Assembly: GCA_030039005.1 (NCBI GenBank)
Contig: JASHQT010000335.1
Location: forward strand, 1 to 21,161
Source of the DNA: Bryobacteraceae bacterium
GTDB taxonomy: Bacteria > Acidobacteriota > Terriglobia > Bryobacterales > Bryobacteraceae
Reading direction: 5' to 3'
DNA length: 21,161 nt
The notes beneath the pieces were generated by a model that had not been told where the DNA came from, searched no databases, and was given only the letters and a program-made list of their open reading frames with translations. A program made the translations under genes and the position numbers. Positions 1 through 7,620 of the stretch are shown piece after piece. Positions within the stretch are counted from its first letter, which is position 1; every line of letters begins with the position of its first letter.

Positions 1-156
1 TCGCTGCCCAATCCCGGTTATGTAGTGCCTTCGAGTTTGTGCGAAAGCAGCACCGATCCGAGCGGCAGCTCCTCGTCGCCCGATGACGAACCGACGGTCT
101 TTCTGGCGATGATCAACAGCGGCATGCTGACGGGCTTCCCCGGATACACGGGCTAA
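1..156 (+). CDS. 3' end of an unidentified protein gene (partial)
   Basis: Frame 1 is open from the first base of the window to a TAA at 154-156 and encodes the last 51 residues of a protein whose start lies outside. The visible part is rich in Ser, Pro, Gly and Asp (a run of four Ser, then PDDEP) and ends in a more hydrophobic stretch, TVFLAMINSGMLTGFPGYTG. I see no domain or catalytic motif and do not recognise the family. Codon choice is GC-rich like the neighbours, which supports coding. That this is a real gene end rather than a chance open frame is likely but not proven from 51 codons. Confidence 0.5.
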   Translation, partial: SLPNPGYVVPSSLCESSTDPSGSSSSPDDEPTVFLAMINSGMLTGFPGYTG

Positions 157-420
157 CCGCGCGGCCCTTTTCCCATCTTCAACGGCGATTCTGTGGGGTT
201 AGCTTGAGAACACGACCGCTTCCGACGGTTTGCCGACTATACGTCCATATTGAGCGTCATGGACCTCACGTGGTGCCCTGAATATACAGCCATCTGGTTC
301 CTAAGGGGCCTTTCTGAAGAGTAATCCTCCAGAACGGACCTCCCGACACTCACGCCCGGACTCTTGGCAGATTTCATTGTTCTGAAATCAGGAGATTAGC
401 TAGAATCGAATATTTAGTAG
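157..420. other. Intergenic spacer, no gene seen
   Basis: No ORF with coding character fills this 264-bp gap between the partial gene and the large secreted protein. No clear intrinsic terminator follows the TAA at 154-156. The only structured element is the dyad near 370-389, listed separately. Confidence 0.5.
370..406 (+). promoter_or_regulatory. Dyad and possible promoter ahead of the secreted protein gene
   Basis: GATTTCA (370-376) and TGAAATC (383-389) form a perfect 7-bp inverted repeat with a 6-nt centre. The centre reads TTGTTC (377-382), a weak -35 match, and TAGAAT (401-406) lies 18 nt downstream as a -10-like box. Transcription from it would begin only a few bases before the ATG at 421, giving a very short leader. 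AGGAG at 390-394 is too far from that ATG to be its ribosome binding site. The dyad is seen directly; its role as operator or promoter is inference. Confidence 0.3.
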
Positions 421-3336
421 ATGTTTATGCGGCGTCTCATCGAACTCTCCCTTGCGGCCTTCGTCGCTTGCGGCGGGGCGCTGGCACAGACCGTGCACGT
501 GGTTGAGCTCTGCGACTGGACCGGTTGTGAGTGGGCCGACAGCGCCGTGATGGGAGGGGTGCGGTTTGAGGACTACAAGGTAACCAATCCGAGCGCGGTT
601 CAGTTCGATCCGGTGCAGCGGCTGAATGAACTCGCCGCGCTGGGGCCGACCATTGCCGATGCTCTGGCCCAAGCCCCTCCCACTTTCACGACCCCTGCTC
701 CGACGATTACATTCGATCCGACCAGCGTCGTAGCGCAGATTTACTGGGTACCGGTTGGACCGGCAGACAATGCGCCGGCTGAGTTCATGGACGTCCAGTT
801 CTCCAATTTCATGGCCTCCAATGGATATACCAGCCCTCAGTTTGGCTTTCGGATGCTCCGTACAATACTGGCCTCCGGCGCGGAGGCGAGCTTCTACAAC
901 ATTCAGCTACAGGCGGGAAATCCGGGTCTGACGAATATTCCCGGTCTTCCGTCCGGTGCCGGAGCCGGATTCCAAATCGACACCGTGGGTCAAACGGCTA
1001 CCGTGATCGGAACCGTGCCCTCATCCGAGTTGTTGAGCGGAGCTGTACTGGGAGTGATTCTAAATGCACAGGCGATTCTGAGCGCGGCCAAATTCACTGT
1101 GACGGTTCCGGCGCCGGCCGGTCACACGCTCTGGACGCCTTCCGAACTCATTTCTCTGGCCGGGCAGGAACAGCCATGGATTGAGACAGCCGCGAGCACG
1201 GCTGTCGGTTTACCCCCTCCATACAGCTGCGTGACGGTGAATTCGTCCGCGGGAAACGGGTACATGACGTGCAACGGGATGACCGAGATTAACGCGTACT
1301 CAAATATGCTCCTCGCGTGGGGCGGCGAGTACCTTGGGCTGCGCACCCAGCGATCCTATAACGTGCTGATCAGCAATTTACGCGCGTGGGCCGCAGCGCA
1401 GGTTCCGACCATTGACCCGACCTATCTGGCAAATAATCCCGGCATAACGGTGGGGGTGAATGTCGCGGAACCGATTTCCAAGCCGCTTACCATGCTCTGG
1501 CCGACGCTGCGCGCCGACCCGCAGCTCTCCCCGACAGACCAGCAAAACATTGACAACTGGCTCGAAAACTGGCTGCTGCCACCTAATCCACGGACCCCCT
1601 CTACTCCACAGCGTGACTACTACCCAAACGATCTCGGGTACTTCGCCGATTCGATCCTGATGGCGGATGCCATACGCCGATCGGACAGCGCGACCTTCGC
1701 GGTCGGCGTGCAGCGATTTTATGGCGCGCTGCTGCAGATTCGGTCGGATGGCAGCTTTCCCCTTGCGTCCGCGCTCAGCGCCTGCTCGGCGATATACTCC
1801 AATGCCGACCTGCTGCACCTGGTTTCGATTGCGGAAATGGCAGCTACGCAGGGTTATGACCTTTACAGCATGAATATAGGGGGTAAGTCGCTGGAAACGG
1901 CGATCGAATTCATGCTGGATGCGTACCAGAATCCAGACCTGCTGGCTCAATATTCCAAGGCGGGGATGGGCATCTGCTATGAAGGAAGCCCCGGTGATCC
2001 GCCGGATTTCAGCGAGTACAGCGACCCAGGCGGGGCTCTCAGCTGGATGGAGCCTTACCTGGCGCGTTTTCCGTTCTCAACAACCGCGACCCGCCTCAAT
2101 GCGATCCTCGGCACAAACGTCTACGCCGCTCCTTTCCCGCTGATGTACTCTTACAGTGGCCTCAATACCACGGGTGCGTTCCGGAAATGGTATGAGTTCC
2201 AGCCGGTAAACGGCGCCAATGTGTCCATCGTTAGCGGAAACGCGCAGACTGTGGGAGCCAATCAACGCGCACCCGCGCCGCTGAAGGTCCAGGTCACCGA
2301 CAACACCGGGAAACCGCTGACGGGCACACTCGTGAGTTTTGCCGTAGTGCAGGGTTCGGCTAACGTCGCCGCGCCGGCACAACTGCTTACCGATGCCAAC
2401 GGAATGGCTGGTGCCAGCATCACCATGGGACCGGCCAGCGGACCGGTGACGGTGACGGCGAAGGCACTGGGGTCTGCGGCTACTTTTGTCCTCACCATTC
2501 CCGGCCCTGAGACGTTGACCGGGGGCGTCGTCGGCGTCGGCGCGAGCGTTCCTGCGGTCACCGCGATTTCACCCGGCGCGTTGTTCAGCATTTACGGTCA
2601 AAACTTCGTGCCTGCCAATTCCGGCGGCACGGTCACACCGAGCCAACTGGCGAACGGTGCGCTTCCCACCAATCTGTTCGGGGTTTGTGTGACCGTGGCC
2701 GGGCAGAACGCGCCGCTGCTGGGCGTGTATCCCACACAGATTAACGCCGTCGCGCCTCAAAATCTGACATCCAGCACCACCAGCGGAAACCCGCCAAACG
2801 TCACGCCTTACGCGGGCCTCATCGGCTCGACGGAAGTGGTCGTTATCACCGGTTGTGGAACATCGTCGCCGTCTCAATCAATGCCGCAAATGGTGCCGGT
2901 GCAGACGGCGGCTCCCGAGTTTCTCTACTTCGCACACAATGCCAGTGGGCAGAACCCGGTAGCGGCTGTGGACGCGCTTACCGGCGCATACGTTGGACCG
3001 ACGAGCCTCGGCGGGATTTTCAGGCCGGCGCAGCCGGGTGAACTGGTGTCGATTTTCGCGTCGGGCTTCGGTCCAACGAATCCGATGATTACGGCGGGAA
3101 CGTTCGCCGGCGGCGCCGCGCCGACCACCAACCCCGTGACCGTGACGCTGGGCTCGGTAACTCTCGATGCGAGCGACGTGCTCTATGCGGGAGCAGCACC
3201 AGGCGAGCTGATTTCGCAGCTGAATATTCGGATTCCTGCTGGTACGCCGGCGGGAAATCTGCCGCTTCAGATTCAGGTTGCCGGTCTCTCCTCGCCTGTG
3301 GGTGCTTATCTGGCGGTTGGGGAACCATCGAACTAA
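421..3336 (+). CDS. Secreted multidomain protein: PL5/AlgL-like domain, Ig-like domain, TIGR03437-type C-terminus
   Basis: The 971-residue product begins with a signal peptide (basic MRR, hydrophobic core, ALAQ cleavage site near residue 24), so it is exported. ATG 427 is an alternative start. Residues about 260-590 resemble the helical alginate lyase family PL5: an ND pair at 403-404, a Tyr in AIYSN at 459, 'TQGYDLYSM', and WMEPY at 542-546 follow the order and spacing I recall for AlgL. The catalytic His seems replaced by Asp404, and the Arg expected seven residues before the Tyr is Leu452, so lyase activity is doubtful. Residues about 600-697 form a bacterial Ig-like (Big_1-type) domain. 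Residues about 708-965 match the Solibacter-type TIGR03437 domain ('SPGALFSIYGQNF', 'VYPTQINAVAP', a second 'PGELVSIFASGFGP' half). It probably binds or modifies extracellular polysaccharide. Domain calls are from memory of the families. Confidence 0.75.
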   Translation: MFMRRLIELSLAAFVACGGALAQTVHVVELCDWTGCEWADSAVMGGVRFEDYKVTNPSAVQFDPVQRLNELAALGPTIADALAQAPPTFTTPAPTITFDPTSVVAQIYWVPVGPADNAPAEFMDVQFSNFMASNGYTSPQFGFRMLRTILASGAEASFYNIQLQAGNPGLTNIPGLPSGAGAGFQIDTVGQTATVIGTVPSSELLSGAVLGVILNAQAILSAAKFTVTVPAPAGHTLWTPSELISLAGQEQPWIETAASTAVGLPPPYSCVTVNSSAGNGYMTCNGMTEINAYSNMLLAWGGEYLGLRTQRSYNVLISNLRAWAAAQVPTIDPTYLANNPGITVGVNVAEPISKPLTMLWPTLRADPQLSPTDQQNIDNWLENWLLPPNPRTPSTPQRDYYPNDLGYFADSILMADAIRRSDSATFAVGVQRFYGALLQIRSDGSFPLASALSACSAIYSNADLLHLVSIAEMAATQGYDLYSMNIGGKSLETAIEFMLDAYQNPDLLAQYSKAGMGICYEGSPGDPPDFSEYSDPGGALSWMEPYLARFPFSTTATRLNAILGTNVYAAPFPLMYSYSGLNTTGAFRKWYEFQPVNGANVSIVSGNAQTVGANQRAPAPLKVQVTDNTGKPLTGTLVSFAVVQGSANVAAPAQLLTDANGMAGASITMGPASGPVTVTAKALGSAATFVLTIPGPETLTGGVVGVGASVPAVTAISPGALFSIYGQNFVPANSGGTVTPSQLANGALPTNLFGVCVTVAGQNAPLLGVYPTQINAVAPQNLTSSTTSGNPPNVTPYAGLIGSTEVVVITGCGTSSPSQSMPQMVPVQTAAPEFLYFAHNASGQNPVAAVDALTGAYVGPTSLGGIFRPAQPGELVSIFASGFGPTNPMITAGTFAGGAAPTTNPVTVTLGSVTLDASDVLYAGAAPGELISQLNIRIPAGTPAGNLPLQIQVAGLSSPVGAYLAVGEPSN

Positions 3337-3569
3337 CCGAATTCGAACACTCCTCCGTTTGCTGGCGGCCCGCTTCCGCAACGCGGTTTCGGTCACACCG
3401 GACTATATCGCGCCGGTTCCTAGGATACGGCGATCTGGAAGAGGACTCCTTCGCTCCGGTGAGGTCAACTTGACGGGAAACGGCCAAGCCGCCAAATGCC
3501 CGAAGCCCCTACTTCTTTTCAACCGCCCCACCGCCAGTGATCTAATAGACACAGCATTTCCGCGTTTTC

Positions 3570-4325
3570 ATGAAACACTGCCTTCTATTGCTGCTGGCAT
3601 CGGCGGCCGCATTCGCGCAACAGTCCGCGCCATTCTCGCCTCCGCGCCAACCGGACGGCCATCCCAACTTCGAAGGCGTGTGGCGCAACGCGGCCATCGT
3701 GGCCGCCTTCGATGTCGAAGGGCAGACCGCGTTCTATAACGAACCCGGCGGGCCCTCCGTCATCATCGATCCTCCGGACGGCAAGCTGCCCTATCTTCCG
3801 GCGGCGCGCGAAATTGCGAATGAGCACGGGAAGCATCGCGAGCTCGACCCCGTCGGCCACTGCCATACTCACGGCGTCCCGCGCGTGCTGGTGCCGCCGT
3901 TTCCGATCGAAATCGTCCAGGACCCCAGCGACGTCGTGTTGCTTTCCGAAACCGAGCACAGCCTGCGGATCATTCCCTTGGACGGCCGCCCGCATCTGAA
4001 GAACTATTGGTCCTGGGCCGGCGATTCGCGCGGCCGCTGGGAGGGGGACACGCTGGTGGTGGACGTCACCGGCTTCAACGGCCAGACGTGGCTCGATCAG
4101 CACGGCAACTTCGTCGATGAAAACGAGCGCGTCACTGAGCGCTTTACCATGACCGGTCCGGACACCATCGCTTATGAAGCGACGGTGGATGATCCGACGG
4201 TCTATTCGCGCCCCTGGACCTTGCGCGTCCCGCTGCGCCGCCAACCCAAAGGAACCGAGCTCATCGAATACGATTGCATCGAAGGCGAGCGCGACGAAGT
4301 CCATTATCCGGGCGCCAAGCCATGA
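3570..4325 (+). CDS. Secreted protein of the acidobacterial 'GDSRGxWEG' family, copy 1
   Basis: The 251-residue product starts with a clear signal peptide (MKHCLLLLLASAAAFAQQ). The mature part has the hallmarks of a family very common in Solibacter-like genomes: 'FEGVWRN' near 34-40, 'DPPDGKLPY' near 67-75, 'GVPRVLVPPFP' near 102-112, 'LDGRPH' near 137-142, 'GDSRGRWEGDTLVVDVTGF' at 151-169, 'YEATVDDP' near 202-209, and one Cys in each half (C98, C236) that could form a disulphide. The function of the family is not known to me; it is usually annotated hypothetical. Its stop codon overlaps the start of the next gene in an ATGA, so the two are co-translated. No strong ribosome binding site is evident before the ATG at 3570. 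Confidence 0.8.
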   Translation: MKHCLLLLLASAAAFAQQSAPFSPPRQPDGHPNFEGVWRNAAIVAAFDVEGQTAFYNEPGGPSVIIDPPDGKLPYLPAAREIANEHGKHRELDPVGHCHTHGVPRVLVPPFPIEIVQDPSDVVLLSETEHSLRIIPLDGRPHLKNYWSWAGDSRGRWEGDTLVVDVTGFNGQTWLDQHGNFVDENERVTERFTMTGPDTIAYEATVDDPTVYSRPWTLRVPLRRQPKGTELIEYDCIEGERDEVHYPGAKP

Positions 4326-5026
4326 AACAACTCCCGATGGTTTTGCTGTGCGCGAGCGCGGTCGCTTGGGCGCAAAACGAGACGCCCGACTTGCGCGGCA
4401 TTTGGCGGGCTGAAAATCACGCCGGCGCCAATCTCGAGGCCGCGCATGTGATTGTCGATCCTTCTGACGGGAAAATTCCGTATCGGCGCGATGCGCTCGC
4501 CCGCCGCAAGCAAAACTTCGCCCAACGCGCGGCGGACGATCCCGAAAATCGCTGCTTCCAACCCGGCGTGCCGCGTGCGGCCTATCTCCCCAAGCCCTTC
4601 CAGATTTTTCAGAACGCTCGCGCCGTCTACTTTGTATATCAGGACGTTCACTCCTACCGCATCGTGTACCTGGATTCGAGCAAGCACAACGACGGCCTGC
4701 CCTACGCCATGGGCGATTCGCGCGGCCATTGGGAGGGCCAAACGCTGGTCTCAGACGTCACCAGCTTCAGCGATTCCACTTGGCTCGACGGGGCGGGGAA
4801 CTACCATAGCGACGAGCTGCACGTGGTGGAGCGCTACACGCGCACCAGCCACGACACGCTGCTCTATGAAGCCACGATCGAAGATCCGAAAGTATTCACC
4901 CGGCCGTGGAAAATTCGCATGCCGCTGCGTCTTCAGCCGGCGGGCGTCCAGATCCTCGAAGACGAATGCATTGAAGACTCGATCGGCGTCCGCCATCACG
5001 TTTCGCCGTTCAAGGCCGAGAAGTAG
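4322..5026 (+). CDS. Secreted protein of the 'GDSRGxWEG' family, copy 2
   Basis: The start at 4322 was chosen because its ATG overlaps the TGA of the upstream gene (ATGA at 4322-4325) and is followed at once by a signal peptide (MKQLPMVLLCASAVAWAQ); the in-frame ATG at 4274 would bury that signal. The 234-residue product shares with copy 1 'RGIWRA', 'DPSDGKIPY', 'GVPRAAYLP', 'GDSRGHWEGQTLVSDVTSF' at 131-149, 'YEATIEDP', the 'RPW' block and the paired cysteines (C78, C216). The copies are clearly homologous but much diverged, so the duplication is old. The pair could act as a heterodimer or on related substrates; this is inference. The biochemical role is unknown. Confidence 0.8.
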   Translation: MKQLPMVLLCASAVAWAQNETPDLRGIWRAENHAGANLEAAHVIVDPSDGKIPYRRDALARRKQNFAQRAADDPENRCFQPGVPRAAYLPKPFQIFQNARAVYFVYQDVHSYRIVYLDSSKHNDGLPYAMGDSRGHWEGQTLVSDVTSFSDSTWLDGAGNYHSDELHVVERYTRTSHDTLLYEATIEDPKVFTRPWKIRMPLRLQPAGVQILEDECIEDSIGVRHHVSPFKAEK

Positions 5027-5040
5027 ATCAGAGAAATGGA

Positions 5041-5877
5041 CTAGCTCTTCCAGCGCCCGTGCTCGACGGTGGCGAAGAAGTCGCCCGCATTTCGGTTGAA
5101 CCCGGCCGGCTCCTCCAGATTGACTGCATGCCCGCAGTTCGGGCTAATCCAAAGCCCCGCCTGCGGCAGAGTTTTTTTGAACCACAGTGTTGTTTCAAGA
5201 CACGGCTGGTCTTCGTCGCCCGCGATGAGCAGCACGGGAATCCGCATCTTCGAAAACTGCTGCTCGAAATCCTGGAGCGACGGCCGCTTCACTTGATACC
5301 CCAGTATGGTCCGCGCCTTGCCTGGCGCGGAATTCTCGCGCAAGTGCGCGAGGAATTGCTCGAACCCCCGGGGATCCTTACGGCGAAGCTGTTGCCGCGC
5401 GGGCTGCTGCGCGACGATCTCTGCCGCTGCCGCCGCCCCCTGCTCCCGGTAAACCTTCGCGACGGCCTCGCATTCGGCGACCCACGCGGCCCGATCTGCC
5501 GCAGGCGACCCCGAGCCGACGCTCGTCACCACCAGCGATCGCGCCATCTGCGGATACATCAAACCGAAGTGCAGCGCGGCATACGCGCCCATGCTGCACC
5601 CCACGATATGCGCTCTCTCGACGCCCGCGCCTCGCAGAACCGCCGCGAGGTCGTGCACCACGAACGGCATGCCATACGCGCCCGCATCGTCCGGCACGTC
5701 CGACGGCGGATACCCGCGCGCGTTGTACGCGAAGCACCGATAAAAACGCGAGAACCAGCGCATCTGCGCTTCCCACCCGCGATAATCCTGGTGCAACTCA
5801 TGAACGAAGACGATCGCCTCGCCCGCGCCCGCTTCTTCGAAGTACAGCCGCACGCCGCCCGAATCCACAAAGCTCAT
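5041..5877 (-). CDS. Alpha/beta-fold hydrolase
   Basis: The 278-residue protein has the standard alpha/beta hydrolase layout. The nucleophile elbow is G-C-S-M-G with Ser95, the acid is Asp221 or Asp223 in 'LLIAGDEDQP', and the catalytic His is His250 in 'NCGHAVNLEEP'. The oxyanion-hole strand reads 'IVFVHELHQD', so the usual His-Gly after the strand is His-Glu. A cap of about 60 residues (125-190) sits between core strands. There is no signal peptide, so it is cytoplasmic. The likely role is hydrolysis of an ester, lactone or similar C-X bond; the substrate cannot be told. The gene converges on the secreted-protein pair with only 14 bp between stops and diverges from the toxin-antitoxin pair. 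Confidence 0.88.
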   Translation of the reverse strand: MSFVDSGGVRLYFEEAGAGEAIVFVHELHQDYRGWEAQMRWFSRFYRCFAYNARGYPPSDVPDDAGAYGMPFVVHDLAAVLRGAGVERAHIVGCSMGAYAALHFGLMYPQMARSLVVTSVGSGSPAADRAAWVAECEAVAKVYREQGAAAAAEIVAQQPARQQLRRKDPRGFEQFLAHLRENSAPGKARTILGYQVKRPSLQDFEQQFSKMRIPVLLIAGDEDQPCLETTLWFKKTLPQAGLWISPNCGHAVNLEEPAGFNRNAGDFFATVEHGRWKS

Positions 5878-5908
5878 ATTTTCGATTCTAAGTTTAGCGA
5901 TTCACCGT

Positions 5909-5958
5909 GTGCATGCACGTAACGTGTCGCACGCACCGGGTGCCCGCTGGGCGCGTGC
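5909..5958. promoter_or_regulatory. Cluster of inverted repeats upstream of the toxin-antitoxin pair
   Basis: Four small dyads lie in about 50 bp: GTGCATGCAC (5909-5918), CACGT-A-ACGTG (5916-5926), GCACC-G-GGTGC (5933-5943) and GCCC-GCT-GGGC (5942-5952). In addition GCACGC (5929-5934) can pair with GCGTGC (5953-5958) around the last two. RHH antitoxins usually bind short palindromes in their own promoter, and this spacer is the divergent promoter region for the antitoxin and the hydrolase gene. The repeats are seen directly; operator function is inference. Confidence 0.45.
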
Positions 5959-6000
5959 CGGTATTGCGCCCCATATCGGAGGGTAATACCATGGAAGCAG

Positions 6001-6237
6001 ATGCAGACGATCTCGCTGAAGCTGCCTGACGACCTCCTCGCCGAACTTGAGCGCGAGGCGAAGACCAGACGAATCACGAAATCCGTTCTCGTGCGTGAGA
6101 GTTTGGAAGCGGCCTTGCGCCGGCGGCCGCGCAGGGCTTCCTGTTTCGATCTGGCTCAGGACCTGGCGGGTTCACTGAAAGGGCTGCCGCGCGACCTGGC
6201 GCACAATCCAAAATACATGGACGGTTTCGGCGGGTGA
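6001..6237 (+). CDS. Ribbon-helix-helix antitoxin (VapB/CopG type)
   Basis: The 78-residue product opens with the typical RHH pattern: a short beta strand 'MQTISLKLPDDL' followed by two helices and 'ITKSVLVRESLEAAL'. The C-terminal tail ('DLAGSLKGLPRDLAHNPKYMDGFG') is of the kind that wraps and blocks a PIN toxin. Such proteins dimerise, bind palindromic operators and neutralise the toxin encoded just downstream. ATG 6001 fits the RHH fold start; GGAAG at 5993-5997 is close to it. A better ribosome binding site (GGAGGG, 5978-5983) is spaced for an out-of-frame ATG at 5991, described among the findings. The toxin gene begins 13 bp after this stop. Confidence 0.88.
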   Translation: MQTISLKLPDDLLAELEREAKTRRITKSVLVRESLEAALRRRPRRASCFDLAQDLAGSLKGLPRDLAHNPKYMDGFGG

Positions 6238-6250
6238 CGCCCAGAAGCGC

Positions 6251-6670
6251 GTGAAGCAAAGAGTTATCTTGCTCGACACCGGGCCGCTCGTCAGCTTCCT
6301 TGCTGACGGATTAGTGCACCACGCCTGGGCCGTCGAACAGTGGAAACAACTGCGCCCTCCCTTGCTCACCTGTGAGCCGGTGCTCACCGAAGCCGCGTTT
6401 CTGCTGAAGCGCGAGGGCCGCGAAACCGATGCACTTTTTGCGTTGTTAGAGAGAGGAGTCATTCGGATCGGGCTCGCGCTGGAGGACCACCAGGCGGACC
6501 TGCGAGCGCTCATGCGCCGGTATCGCAATCGGCCCATGTCATTGGCGGACGCTTGTCTCGTCCGGCTGTCGGAGATCCACGCCGCGTCCGAGGTGCTCAC
6601 CCTGGACGGAGATTTCCGCATTTATCGGCGCCACGGCAACAAAGTAATCCCAGTCCTCATGCCGCGGTGA
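6251..6670 (+). CDS. PIN-domain ribonuclease toxin (VapC-like)
   Basis: The 139-residue protein starts at a GTG and has the acidic active site of PIN nucleases in the right order: Asp9 in 'LLDTGPL', Glu47 in 'LTEAAF', Asp100 in 'SLADACLV', and Asp119/Asp121 in 'LTLDGDF'. PIN toxins are Mg2+-dependent endoribonucleases that cut tRNA or rRNA and stop growth when free of antitoxin. Size and gene order (antitoxin first, short gap, same strand) are those of type II vapBC modules. All key residues are present, so the toxin looks intact. The RNA target cannot be read from the sequence. Confidence 0.9.
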   Translation: MKQRVILLDTGPLVSFLADGLVHHAWAVEQWKQLRPPLLTCEPVLTEAAFLLKREGRETDALFALLERGVIRIGLALEDHQADLRALMRRYRNRPMSLADACLVRLSEIHAASEVLTLDGDFRIYRRHGNKVIPVLMPR

Positions 6671-6730
6671 TTGCCCGAATGGTCCATCCGGCCGCGGGAG
6701 ATTCAACTCCACGTACTCAATTTCGCCGGT

Positions 6731-7620
6731 TCATCTGGGGAGAGCCTGAATCACAACGGAAGCAATGAGAGCTTGTCCCAATAAATTGGGATGGGTATCG
6801 CAAGTTCCGTTGGAAAGCTTCACCAGCACGCCTGCTGCGCAGGTATCGCCGCCAAACGCAGCGGCGAGATGCTCGAATAACGGATACAGGTCGGCCACTG
6901 TTACGCCAAACGGCGTAGCCGCTTGCTCGGTGACTGTATTGAACGCACTGATCGCGGCGGACTCGACGGCATCGCTGTAGTTGAATGAGAAGGCATCCAC
7001 GGCGACAATCGGACCCTGGTAGCCGGTGGCACGCAAACCCGAGAATATCGCCGCCAAGTTCTGGCCAACCGTCGCGAGTGCGGTGGCGAGCTCACTCTGG
7101 CAGTCTTGCGGAGTATTTGCGCAATTGATCTGCACCAGTCCGACGTCATTCAGACCGATATCGATCGTGACTAGTTTCGTGCGGGGATTTGCCTTCAGAA
7201 ACGCTACGGCATAGGCAAGTTGATCGGCCTCGTCATGATAAGGCACAAAATAGTTGAGTTGAATCTCCCCATTATTGGAAGGGACGAATACCTGGCTCTC
7301 TGGTGGCACGCAATAGAAACCGGGATAGTAGTCGCTGGGCGGCGCCGTTTCTAAGAACGTACTGGTGGTCTCACCAGGGCAGGATGCATTGGAAAGCTGT
7401 CGATGTAAAATGCCCGCGACGATCTCCGGGTATCCAATGTATTTGGACAAGTCTGGCGGCTGGACCAGGGGATTGAGCCGAAGGCGAGCGAATCTCCAAG
7501 CACGAGATATCGGTTCTGACCGCCGCTTCCGGTGTCAGGCAGGCTCCCGGCCCCGATCGGCCCAATTCCTAGAGAGGTCGCTGAGCCGGAGAACGCTCGC
7601 GCGATACAACGCGCGCTCAT
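6731..7620 (-). pseudogene. SGNH/GDSL-family hydrolase interrupted by a one-base frameshift
   Basis: The gene starts at ATG 7620-7618, which overlaps the TGA of the upstream gene (ATGA). Frame one encodes 'RYLVLGDSLAFGS' with the block I nucleophile Ser (codon 7491-7489) but stops at 7351 after 89 residues. The rest of the family sequence ('PLVQPPDLSKYIGYPEIVAG', then 'IDIGLND' with Asn near 7150-7148, then 'CDTHPN' with the catalytic His) is in another reading frame down to 6731. Restoring one base near 7468-7479 would give a 296-residue protein. The whole is 890 bp, one short of a multiple of three. A Tyr codon reduced from TAC to TC would restore 'FGYNPLVQ'. It may be a true pseudogene or a sequencing error. 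Intact enzymes of this type are esterases or acyl hydrolases. Confidence 0.75.

Noticed and set aside
5059..5922. 287-codon plus-strand frame
   Set aside because: Antisense shadow of the alpha/beta hydrolase, which has a full catalytic triad.
7465..7480. Programmed ribosomal frameshift in the SGNH gene
   Set aside because: Only a CCCC run is present, with no classical slippery heptamer or clear downstream stem; a one-base deletion or sequencing error explains it more simply.
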